Program-made: the position numbers and the translations under genes
DNA from: Candidatus Kuenenia stuttgartensis
GTDB taxonomy: Bacteria > Planctomycetota > Planctomycetia > Isosphaerales > Isosphaeraceae
Length of the DNA: 5,001 nucleotides
NCBI GenBank assembly: GCA_945872325.1
Contig: CAMBZY010000285.1
Span: 1 to 5,001 of the forward strand
Reading direction: 5' to 3'
The notes under the pieces: generated by a model
Seen by the model: only the letters and a program-made list of their open reading frames with translations
Databases searched by the model: none
What the model was told of the DNA's origin: nothing
In this document: piece after piece, positions 1-5,001 of the stretch
Position numbering within the stretch: position 1 is the first letter of the stretch
Layout of the letters: every line of letters starts with the position of its first letter

Positions 1-27
1 TATGGAAGGGATTGTTGAACTTGTCAT
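1..27 (-). CDS. Possible start of a further minus-strand gene, cut by the window edge
   Basis: An ATG at 27..25 on the minus strand opens a frame of nine codons (MTSSTIPSI) that runs off the window. It is preceded by GAGGTG with a 5-nt spacer, a good Shine-Dalgarno match, whereas the other nearby ATG and GTG codons (within 28-45) run into stops almost at once. It would lie 64 bp downstream of the kinase stop, on the same strand, so it could be the next gene of the same transcription unit. Only nine residues are visible, so no family can be assigned and the call rests on the ribosome-binding site and the open frame alone. Confidence 0.33.
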
Positions 28-91
28 CTCATCACCTCATCCCATGCGTTACGCCTTCGAATCGTGTAGAGAACGTTTTATTAAGCAAAAT

Positions 92-1477
92 CTATGCCAT
101 GAATTGGTTGATGAACGCCCTCAGGCTCATAATAAAAATGACGAGGCTAGAAACCACCGTCAGGATCAAACCCATTCGGAGCCCAAATCCTAATTCAGGC
201 GACCGTTTCGAGCTTTTCCTCACCGGGATGGATGATGAAGCGACGTGAGTCGATTTGCCAGCAATTTCAGCTATTGGCTCGGACCAATCCTCCTCTGAAA
301 ATCCCGTATTTGCCTTCGACAGATCGACGATAAAGTCTTCTATACCAAGGTCTGAAACAAGGTCAGAGGATTCTGGAAGAACAAACGAATCCGAGATGGT
401 AAATTCTGATAAGTTTAATACTGGGTCGGCGGGAACAACACTCAATTGATGGGATGATCCAGAGGCCCTTCCTGCCAGCATCTCGCTGAGCCTATGTGAT
501 ACAACATCAGCCGTAGGGCGATCTTCTGGATTTTTTAAGAGGAGTTGGTCTACGAGTGACGTCAAGTCCGCTGGCAGATCTGGACGAACCACAGCCAGTG
601 GTTCCGGAGCGGTCATTCGGTGCCGGTAGATTTTACTGACAGCATCACCGCCATCGAATGGGACATGTCCAGCGAGGGCGTGATACAAAATGCAGCCTAG
701 GGCGTAGTAATCGGCAGCCGGTTCGGCCTTGGATGCATCCCGGAGCTGCTCAGGAGAGGCGTAATCCAATGTGCCAAGGATCACACCCGGGCGGGTCAGA
801 CTCTGGCGGTCACCGACAGCTTTGGCAAGCCCTAAATCAAGGATTTTCCAGCGTTTATATCCATCGTAAACAATATTGGAAGGCTTCAAGTCCCGGTGCA
901 CCAAGCCTGCTGAGTGAATGGCGATGAGGCCCTCGTTCACCTGAGCTGCCAAACGCACAACCGTTTTGAGTTCAGGCCTGCGATTCTTGGCTTCAATCAA
1001 TGCTGCAAAACTCGGTCCTCGAAGTCGCGGCATCACCAGATAGAACCGATCCGAATCACGGCCAAAATCGACTGTTTTCGTGACATTGGGGTGATGGACA
1101 TTCCGGCCAGCTTTCATCTCGCGTAAGAACCTGGATTCCAGTCTTTTACGATCCTCAGCAGGCATATTCGTATCGATTTGAAGCACTTTGACTGCAACAG
1201 GAATGTCGCGTCTATCGCGAGGCTCAGCAGCATAAACTTCCCCCATCCCTCCCCGGCCTATGAGTTTACGCAGCCTGTATCGGCCACAATCAAGCCGGTG
1301 CGATTGACCTGCCAAGAGCGATTTCGCCTGAAATGAACTTATCAGACCTTCTTTGATTAACGAATTCGCTAACTCGGAGGCTTCATTTACGGAATCGGCA
1401 ATGTGTCGAACTTGATCGATCTGTTCAGAGGTCAGCCAACCATCGGTTGAGAGCCAGTCCATCCAAGGGCATGTCAC
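92..1477 (-). CDS. Ser/Thr protein kinase (Hanks type) with C-terminal membrane anchor
   Basis: 461-residue eukaryotic-type Ser/Thr kinase. Residues 1-65 form a leader typical of planctomycete kinases. The kinase domain spans about 67-335: glycine loop GRGGMGEVY at 74-82, ATP-binding Lys97 (VAVK), probable helix-C Glu120, catalytic loop HRDLKPSN at 194-201 with Asp196, metal-binding DLG at 214-216 (DLG instead of DFG, common in bacterial members) and SPE at 241-243 in place of APE. All catalytic residues are present, so it should be active. A Ser- and acid-rich linker (about 336-428) leads to one hydrophobic segment (about 430-451) and a 10-residue tail, so the kinase should sit in the cytoplasm tethered by its C-terminus, with no PASTA or other external sensor. 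The start is GTG at 1477, chosen for its AGGA at 8 nt; ATG at residue 6 lacks a ribosome-binding site. It follows the PP2C gene after 138 nt. Substrates are unknown. Confidence 0.93.
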   Translation of the reverse strand: MTCPWMDWLSTDGWLTSEQIDQVRHIADSVNEASELANSLIKEGLISSFQAKSLLAGQSHRLDCGRYRLRKLIGRGGMGEVYAAEPRDRRDIPVAVKVLQIDTNMPAEDRKRLESRFLREMKAGRNVHHPNVTKTVDFGRDSDRFYLVMPRLRGPSFAALIEAKNRRPELKTVVRLAAQVNEGLIAIHSAGLVHRDLKPSNIVYDGYKRWKILDLGLAKAVGDRQSLTRPGVILGTLDYASPEQLRDASKAEPAADYYALGCILYHALAGHVPFDGGDAVSKIYRHRMTAPEPLAVVRPDLPADLTSLVDQLLLKNPEDRPTADVVSHRLSEMLAGRASGSSHQLSVVPADPVLNLSEFTISDSFVLPESSDLVSDLGIEDFIVDLSKANTGFSEEDWSEPIAEIAGKSTHVASSSIPVRKSSKRSPELGFGLRMGLILTVVSSLVIFIMSLRAFINQFMA

Positions 1478-1485
1478 GGGCGTTA

Positions 1486-1489
1486 TCCT
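1486..1489 (-). promoter_or_regulatory. Ribosome-binding site of the kinase gene
   Basis: AGGA on the minus strand, 8 nt before the GTG at 1477. It decides in favour of the GTG start over the internal ATG at 1462..1460, which has no purine-rich match at a suitable distance. Confidence 0.55.
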
Positions 1490-1615
1490 GGGGAAAAAGT
1501 CAGGGTAAAGCGATACGACATTTTAAGAATCTGGTCGAGGATCTGGAAAACCTGGAAATGATCAAAACCAGAACTGGTCCGGATATAGGGATTATTTCCA
1601 TATTGATGAGAAGAC

Positions 1616-2521
1616 TCACTGAGCCGTATTAACAGCAACAGGCAATCGACCAATATTGACTACGATACACGTGATATTATCACGAGAGCGATTGGCAACA
1701 GCTTTGTCGACAAGTATTTGTGCAGCGTTTTGAGCGTTAGGCTCATCTTTAAGGATGCCGGCCATTTCCGATTCGTTGATCACGCCTGAGAGACCGTCGG
1801 AACAGAGTACAAAACGGTCACCTGCCAGCAGACTCAGCACTTTGACATCGGTGGCACCACGATCGACCTCACGGCTACCCAGGTAGAGATATAGAACATG
1901 GTTATAACGATGGGTAGGCACATCTTCCTGGCGAATTGTTCCGACTTCAGCCAGAGCCTGAGCCATGGAGTGATCGCGTGTCAGCAACTCTGCACGATTG
2001 CCCCTGACACGGTAACAACGCGAATCGCCAATGCTTGCCACATGCGCCCGGCCACGCCTGACCACCAGCAGGACAATCGTTGTGCCCATGTTGCTCAATT
2101 GGGGCTGGATCGCCGAGGCCGCCACAATTTCCTGATTTGCATCGCTGATCGACTCACGGATCGCTTTAATCACGTGAGTGGTGCGAAATTCGCCGATATT
2201 TCGTTTAAGAAGCTCGCGAGGAACAGCGTCGATAGCCATCTGGCTGGCGATCTCACCGCCCAGTTGCCCCCCCATTCCATCTGCTACGATGTAAAGCGGT
2301 AAGGCTGCATCAAGATTTGAGATATAGAGGTTGTCTTCATTATGTTCACGAAAATTGCCGCAAATGGTCACTTGACCAAAATCAACAACACCAAGAGTGG
2401 TATCGGCAGCCACAAGTGATGATTCTTCAGAGAGATAATCCATCGGAACAAAAGAAGGACTTGACGGTTGTCGTTTGTAACCGACAAGCGACTTCAATTT
2501 TTGCCAAATTTGGCCGATCAT
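1616..2521 (-). CDS. PP2C-family Ser/Thr protein phosphatase
   Basis: 301-residue metal-dependent (PPM/PP2C) phosphatase that removes phosphate from Ser/Thr; its likely partner is the adjacent kinase. Visible motifs, numbered from the ATG at 2521: REHNEDN at 58-64, VADGMGG at 79-85 with metal-binding Asp81, the GDSR loop at 165-168, SDGL at 241-244 with Asp242, and DN at 281-282. The metal-binding aspartates expected of the family are all there. The catalytic domain fills nearly the whole protein after an N-terminal stretch of about 45 residues; no signal peptide or membrane segment is seen, so it should be cytoplasmic. The frame stays open up to a TTG at 2689, but that would overlap the upstream gene by 28 nt and lie upstream of a strong candidate promoter (2582-2610), so the ATG at 2521 is preferred. 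Its ribosome-binding site (GAAAGA, 9 nt) is weak. The ATG at 2443 would be the next alternative. Confidence 0.92.
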   Translation of the reverse strand: MIGQIWQKLKSLVGYKRQPSSPSFVPMDYLSEESSLVAADTTLGVVDFGQVTICGNFREHNEDNLYISNLDAALPLYIVADGMGGQLGGEIASQMAIDAVPRELLKRNIGEFRTTHVIKAIRESISDANQEIVAASAIQPQLSNMGTTIVLLVVRRGRAHVASIGDSRCYRVRGNRAELLTRDHSMAQALAEVGTIRQEDVPTHRYNHVLYLYLGSREVDRGATDVKVLSLLAGDRFVLCSDGLSGVINESEMAGILKDEPNAQNAAQILVDKAVANRSRDNITCIVVNIGRLPVAVNTAQ

Positions 2522-2581
2522 CGATAAATGTCTTTCAGAATTGAAGCGAATACCAAAATCGATTGATGGGTACAACCTCTG

Positions 2582-2610
2582 ATGATATTCACTACGCTCG
2601 TGGCTCTCAA
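2582..2610 (-). promoter_or_regulatory. Candidate sigma70-type promoter for the phosphatase-kinase pair
   Basis: On the minus strand, TTGAGA (2610..2605, 5 of 6 to TTGACA) and TATCAT (2587..2582, 5 of 6 to TATAAT) are separated by exactly 17 nt. Transcription would begin near 2575, leaving a leader of about 54 nt before the ATG at 2521. It lies between the deacetylase stop and the phosphatase start, so phosphatase and kinase could be expressed separately from the deacetylase. It assumes a housekeeping sigma factor with E. coli-like preference. Confidence 0.5.
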
Positions 2611-2661
2611 ATGTGACTTGGATTCTCGAATTGGACTGATCTGACCTAACCTGAGCATGCT

Positions 2662-3417
2662 TTATTTCGCATGAGCAGGCGCTGCCCAACGCATGAGATC
2701 GTCGGTGCCTACGGCTCTGTAGGTGAGGAAAATCTCACCTGCTTCGAAACCGGCGATTTGACCATGATAGCGATTCATCGCTTCCACGACACCAAAAACA
2801 CGCTTCCGGCCAACCGGAAACTGCGTTTCATAGCATGCGATAGATCGCATTTTCTGTGCCAAACAATCACCGATGTCAGAGACAAGGTAACCGGAAGACT
2901 CCGGCAAGTCCAGACTGTGTAGGGCAATTGGAAAGCTCAATTGATTACTGATCGTGTGAGGGGCCAAGCCATCAAAGTGTTCGTCCCACTTCGTAAGCCG
3001 ACTATAAAACACGGCTGCATCAGTAATTAGCATCGCTTGATAGTGGTCAGGGGAAGCCATCACGGTTCGGCCTCCGAACCCTACGACAACTTTCGGACGA
3101 TATTTGCGAAAAACTTTCGCCAACGCCACCCGGTGCTCAAAGCTGTCAAAAAGTCTTCGGTTCGGAAGGTTTAAGTTGATTCGCAGGCATACGCCAAGCT
3201 CTTCAGCGGCTTTTCGAGCTTCTTCCAGACGAACTTCCGGGCCTGGCGAAAGAGGGGTTGGCTCTCCATCAGTCAGATCAATGATTCCGACTCGATAGCC
3301 CTTGCGGGAAAGATGCGCCAAAGTCCCACCGCAGGCGATCTCCACGTCGTCCGGGTGTGCACCCACTGCTACAAAATCGAGTTCTTGTTCGTGAGAAATG
3401 GACTGACTGAATGTCAC
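2662..3417 (-). CDS. PIG-L/LmbE-family deacetylase, BshB1-like
   Basis: 251-residue zinc-dependent N-deacetylase of the LmbE/PIG-L fold. The AHPDD motif at 20-24 supplies the zinc ligands His21 and Asp24 and the probable catalytic base Asp23; SPDH at 122-125 supplies the third ligand, His125. LTDGEPT (48-54), LPNRRLF (84-90), the CYETQF region (195-200) and the C-terminal AGEIF (226-230) follow the order seen in BshB1, the enzyme that deacetylates GlcNAc-malate in bacillithiol synthesis, so a role in low-molecular-weight thiol or related amino-sugar metabolism is the best guess; substrate cannot be fixed from sequence. Length fits the family. No signal peptide is seen, so it is cytoplasmic. 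The start is GTG at 3417, with a modest GGCGGA 6 nt upstream and no ATG before the catalytic motif. It is the first gene of the minus-strand group. The usual His before PDH in Bacillus BshB1 is Ser here. Confidence 0.88.
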   Translation of the reverse strand: MTFSQSISHEQELDFVAVGAHPDDVEIACGGTLAHLSRKGYRVGIIDLTDGEPTPLSPGPEVRLEEARKAAEELGVCLRINLNLPNRRLFDSFEHRVALAKVFRKYRPKVVVGFGGRTVMASPDHYQAMLITDAAVFYSRLTKWDEHFDGLAPHTISNQLSFPIALHSLDLPESSGYLVSDIGDCLAQKMRSIACYETQFPVGRKRVFGVVEAMNRYHGQIAGFEAGEIFLTYRAVGTDDLMRWAAPAHAK

Positions 3418-3491
3418 GTAAGATCCGCCAATCCAAGGATTGTTGACTCATCGACAGAAGATCTGATATACCGTTGGGCCATGCAAGCCTT

Positions 3492-3520
3492 AGTCTACGT
3501 GAATATCAGAGAGTTTTCAA
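3492..3520 (-). promoter_or_regulatory. Candidate sigma70-type promoter for the deacetylase
   Basis: On the minus strand, TTGAAA (3520..3515, 5 of 6) and TAGACT (3497..3492, 4 of 6) are spaced by 17 nt. Transcription would start near 3485, giving a leader of about 68 nt to the GTG at 3417. Phased A/T tracts lie directly upstream (3529-3548), where an UP element would sit. Confidence 0.5.
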
Positions 3521-3528
3521 TTATCCCT

Positions 3529-3548
3529 CCTCAAAAAACCTCAAAAAA
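3529..3548. repeat. 10-bp tandem repeat with phased A-tracts
   Basis: The 10-mer CCTCAAAAAA occurs twice head to tail (3529-3538 and 3539-3548), placing an A6 and an A7 tract one helical turn apart. Measured from the deacetylase promoter's predicted start near 3485, the tracts lie at about -48 to -64. Such phasing bends DNA and can act as an UP element or a binding site for a nucleoid protein; that role is inferred. Confidence 0.6.
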
Positions 3549-3579
3549 ACGAATCTTGTGATGACTCAATGTTTTCGGA

Positions 3580-3609
3580 TAGACCAAAGCCGGTCAAATG
3601 GACTATAAA
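3580..3609 (+). promoter_or_regulatory. Weak candidate promoter for the CAAX-like protease gene
   Basis: TAGACC (3580-3585, 4 of 6) and TATAAA (3604-3609, 5 of 6) are spaced by 18 nt, giving a start near 3616 and a leader of about 58 nt that includes the ribosome-binding site. A rival pair is TTGCTC (3631-3636) and TACAAT (3654-3659) with a 17-nt spacer, but its transcript would begin at about 3666, inside the ribosome-binding site. Neither is strong. Confidence 0.3.
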
Positions 3610-3662
3610 GGGCCTGTCAATTCTGCGAATTTGCTCTAAATTGACATCCGCTTTACAATCTT

Positions 3663-3667
3663 AAAGG
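3663..3667 (+). promoter_or_regulatory. Ribosome-binding site of the CAAX-like protease gene
   Basis: AAAGG ends 6 nt before the ATG at 3674. A second ATG follows at 3680, 12 nt away, so the spacing favours the first ATG. Confidence 0.6.
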
Positions 3668-3673
3668 TACCTA

Positions 3674-4426
3674 ATGACCATGAACCCATCATCCGCGAAC
3701 AACTCGGAATCGCCAGTTGCGGTTCACCTGCCAGAATCAAACTCCTCTGAAACTCTATCTGCGTGGCAGTTTGTGGCACCTTTTGCAGTCTTTCTGATCG
3801 GCACTCAGGCAGAATCCTTTGCTGTCGATTCCAACGGCAAAGTTTTAGGCGAAACCTACGCGATGATCTACAGCTTAAAGATCATCGCTGTGCTGATCGC
3901 GATGTTTATCTGCCGAAAATCACTCGCCGACCTGCGGCCTCTACCAAACTTCCGACTGATTTGCGTCGCTATCCTCACAGGTATATTCGTCACAGCATTT
4001 TGGATTGGCCTTGATGGGCTTTATCCGTCGCTACCGGAATCCATGGGTAAACGTTCCGCTTTTGACCCTACAACGCTGAATGGCCTCTGGCAAATTCTTT
4101 TTATCGCCTTTCGCAGCTTGGGCTTAGTGATTGTGGTACCGATTATCGAAGAACTTTTCACTCGCGATTTTTTACTCAGATACGTCACAGAACCTGATTG
4201 GCAAACCATCCCAGCCTGGAGATTCAACAACACAGCCGCTCTTGTCTCTACAGCCATTTTTGTGGCTGGCCACCCGGAATGGCTGCCGGCACTGCTCTGC
4301 GGAATCCTTTGGATATGGCTCTTGCGATGGTCAAAAAGCGTCTCGACATTGGTCATCAGCCATGCCGTCGCAAACCTCGGGCTTGGAATTTATAGTGTTG
4401 TCACGGGAGACTGGCATTATCTTTGA
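3674..4426 (+). CDS. CPBP/CAAX-protease-like intramembrane protease, exosortase-associated type
   Basis: 250-residue polytopic membrane protein of the CPBP (CAAX protease/Abi) family. After a Ser-rich hydrophilic N-terminus (1-30), about six or seven hydrophobic segments can be seen, roughly at 31-47, 62-80, 95-113, 138-157, 187-199, 203-219 and 222-243. The family's catalytic signatures are present in order: EE at 159-160 with Arg164 (EELFTRDFLLRY), His200 in the GHPEW motif at 199-203, and His230/Asn234 in ISHAVANL. The pattern 'IEELFxRDFLLRY..PDW', then 'HPEW', then 'HAVANL..GIY..VTGDW' resembles the CAAX-protease-related proteins found in bacteria with exosortase/PEP-CTERM sorting (family TIGR03008, from memory). 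Known members are thought to be intramembrane glutamic endopeptidases; the substrate here is unknown and no exosortase or PEP-CTERM protein lies in the window. ATG at 3674 has AAAGG at 6 nt. It is divergent from the deacetylase and apparently monocistronic. Confidence 0.88.
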   Translation: MTMNPSSANNSESPVAVHLPESNSSETLSAWQFVAPFAVFLIGTQAESFAVDSNGKVLGETYAMIYSLKIIAVLIAMFICRKSLADLRPLPNFRLICVAILTGIFVTAFWIGLDGLYPSLPESMGKRSAFDPTTLNGLWQILFIAFRSLGLVIVVPIIEELFTRDFLLRYVTEPDWQTIPAWRFNNTAALVSTAIFVAGHPEWLPALLCGILWIWLLRWSKSVSTLVISHAVANLGLGIYSVVTGDWHYL

Positions 4427-4467
4427 CGAATGGGCAGAAAATAAATCCCGCTTTTTAGGCTAATCGT

Positions 4468-4489
4468 AGCCAAGCACAACTTGGCTTTT
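4468..4489 (+). terminator. Probable intrinsic terminator after the CAAX-like protease gene
   Basis: A 7-bp perfect stem (AGCCAAG 4468-4474 with CTTGGCT 4480-4486) with loop CACAA is followed by a short T run and ATCTT. It lies 41 nt after the stop at 4426. The T-tract is short, so termination may be only partial. Confidence 0.65.
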
Positions 4490-4523
4490 ATCTTGCCGGT
4501 CTTGACGCTAGCGCTGGTGATTT

Positions 4524-4710
4524 ATCTTCCGCGAACCAGGGGCTAGATTCATACAGCCCGGTTATTAATCTTCCGCGAACCGGGGGCTAGCGCCCGGCGG
4601 CTAGGTTCATACAGCCAGGTTATTTATCTTCCGCGAACCGGGGGCTAGCGCCCGGCGGCTAGGTTCATACAGCTAGGTTATTTATCTTCCGCGAACCGGG
4701 GGCTAGCGCC
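4524..4710. repeat. 58-bp tandem repeat array
   Basis: Four units begin with ATCTTCCGCGAACC at 4524, 4568, 4626 and 4684. Units 2 and 3 are 58 bp and differ at one base (C4616 versus T4674). Unit 1 is 44 bp, lacking 14 bp between two GGCTAG copies. Unit 4 stops matching after about 27 bp (4710). Sequence at about 4507-4523 (GCTAGCGC.. then GGTGATTT) looks like the tail of a decayed unit before the first. Each full unit carries an imperfect palindrome, in unit 2 CCGGG (4580-4584), GCTAGC (4586-4591) and CCCGG (4593-4597), inside an outer GAACC/GGTTC pair (4577-4581 with 4604-4608). No open frame of note crosses it. Function is unknown; it follows the terminator and lies outside genes. Confidence 0.9.
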
Positions 4711-4772
4711 CTCGTTCTTACGCATAAGTTATAAAGTCGCAATTTATCGATAGATCAATGGGTTTGGTTTGA

Positions 4773-4816
4773 GGGCCGAAGGCTCGTTCCATACCAGCCT
4801 TGGGCAACGCCCAAGG
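4773..4816 (+). repeat. Two-hairpin module, left copy
   Basis: Hairpin a pairs GGGCC (4773-4777) with GGCTC (4781-4785) around loop GAA, including one G-T wobble. A linker GTT plus CCATACCAG (4786-4797) follows. Hairpin b pairs CCTTGGGC (4798-4805) with GCCCAAGG (4809-4816) around loop AAC. The inverted partner at 4927-4970 has the same 44-nt length and architecture. Confidence 0.8.
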
Positions 4817-4849
4817 ACGGCGTAAACCTCTACATAATTATACTTTGCT

Positions 4850-4904
4850 ATCCCTCCCGTCTCCGCTTGCGGACCAAAGGTCCGCAAGCGGAGACGGGAG
4901 GGAT
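4850..4904. repeat. Perfect 26-bp inverted repeat with 3-nt loop
   Basis: Bases 4850-4875 are the exact reverse complement of 4879-4904, separated by AAA (4876-4878); 4849 and 4905 (T/T) end the pairing. Neither side carries a T run (TCTTCTTGG follows on plus), so a simple intrinsic terminator is not the obvious reading. The stem could extrude as a cruciform or fold in RNA or single-stranded DNA. It sits near the centre of the larger dyad. Confidence 0.95.
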
Positions 4905-4926
4905 TCTTCTTGGTTCGTCCGCCCGG

Positions 4927-4970
4927 CCTAGGCCGTTGGCCTAGGCTGGTATGGACCGCACCGTTGGTGC
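4927..4970 (-). repeat. Two-hairpin module, right inverted copy
   Basis: Read on the minus strand from 4970: hairpin a is GCACC, loop AAC, GGTGC; the linker is GGT plus CCATACCAG; hairpin b is CCTAGGCC, loop AAC, GGCCTAGG. It aligns with the left copy without gaps over 44 nt. Of 11 differences, 8 are in four base pairs that stay paired in both copies. Confidence 0.8.
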
Positions 4971-5001
4971 TTAAAGCCAGTCTGATCAAACTGTTATGCT
5001 T

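Larger units (their letters stand above)
4753..4987. other. Composite dyad element: hairpin pair, long palindrome, inverted hairpin pair
   Basis: The region is organised symmetrically. GATCA at 4753 and TGATC at 4983 mark possible outer ends. Inside are a two-hairpin module (4773-4816), a perfect 26-bp inverted repeat (4850-4904) and the same module inverted (4927-4970). Spacers are 33 nt on the left and 22 nt on the right and show weak similarity in inverted orientation. The layout resembles a BIME (paired inverted REP sequences) or a small non-autonomous mobile element. No transposase lies in the window and no target duplication was identified, so the ends are uncertain. Confidence 0.6.

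Noticed and set aside
1483..1521. 12-codon minus-strand frame (MSYRFTLTFSPG) whose stop touches the kinase ribosome-binding site
   Set aside because: Translational coupling would be attractive, but it has no ribosome-binding site and such a short frame is expected by chance.
1520..1549. Possible kinase promoter TTTCCA-18-TAAAAT on the minus strand
   Set aside because: Only 4 of 6 at -35 and non-optimal spacing; read-through from the phosphatase promoter is a sufficient explanation.
1567..1578. ACCAGAACTGGT palindrome between phosphatase and kinase
   Set aside because: The stem is only 4-5 bp with almost no loop, too weak for a terminator; a lone 12-bp palindrome is not enough to call an operator.
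3313..3561. 82-codon plus-strand frame from the deacetylase 5' end into the intergenic region
   Set aside because: It is mostly antisense to a well-supported gene, ends in the A-tracts, and shows no protein features.
3641..3659. TTGACA and TACAAT close together before the protease gene
   Set aside because: They are only 7 nt apart, which is incompatible with one sigma70 promoter.
4524..4710. CRISPR array
   Set aside because: The units are contiguous 58-bp repeats with no unique spacers, and no cas gene is present.
4850..4904. Intrinsic terminator at the long palindrome
   Set aside because: No run of T follows on either strand, and no gene of this window ends just before it; a terminator already follows the protease gene at 4468-4489.
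4744..4989. 81-codon minus-strand open frame over the dyad element
   Set aside because: It simply reads through the hairpins and the palindrome; its composition (rich in R, P, G) reflects the repeats, and it matches no family I recognise.

Overview
The window most likely comes from a planctomycete (phylum Planctomycetota). The main reason is the Ser/Thr kinase, whose N-terminal leader of about 65 residues, ending in a '..GLISSFQAKSLLAGQ..' type segment just before the kinase domain, is typical of that phylum. Supporting points are the PIG-L deacetylase with an 'ASPDH' motif, a CAAX-protease-like protein of the exosortase/PEP-CTERM-associated type, and dense intergenic palindromic repeats. Base composition looks close to half G+C. 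Genus cannot be told from the sequence alone.

Layout. Three genes lie on the minus strand, transcribed from about 3500 towards 1: a BshB1-like PIG-L/LmbE deacetylase (2662-3417), a PP2C-type Ser/Thr phosphatase (1616-2521) and a Ser/Thr protein kinase with a C-terminal membrane anchor (92-1477). A possible further gene starts at 27 and leaves the window. The phosphatase appears to have its own sigma70-like promoter just after the deacetylase stop, so kinase and phosphatase may form a signalling unit separable from the deacetylase. The 256-bp divergent intergenic region (3418-3673) holds a good candidate promoter for the deacetylase, a 10-bp-phased pair of A-tracts upstream of it, and a weaker candidate promoter for the plus-strand gene.

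On the plus strand there is one gene, a CPBP/CAAX-like intramembrane protease (3674-4426), closed by a probable intrinsic terminator (4468-4489).

The last 575 bases (4427-5001) contain no credible gene and are the most unusual part. They hold a 58-bp tandem repeat array (4524-4710) and then a roughly 235-bp dyad element (4753-4987). The dyad has two inverted 44-nt copies of a two-hairpin module flanking a perfect 26-bp inverted repeat with a 3-nt loop. The two modules differ at 11 of 44 positions, and 8 of these differences form four compensatory base-pair changes. That is direct evidence in this window that the folded structure is maintained. A core motif of the module also recurs, slightly altered, in the tandem array.

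How the genes work together: the kinase and PP2C phosphatase are a natural write/erase pair for Ser/Thr phosphorylation. The deacetylase (possibly low-molecular-weight thiol synthesis) and the protease have no evident functional link to them beyond proximity.
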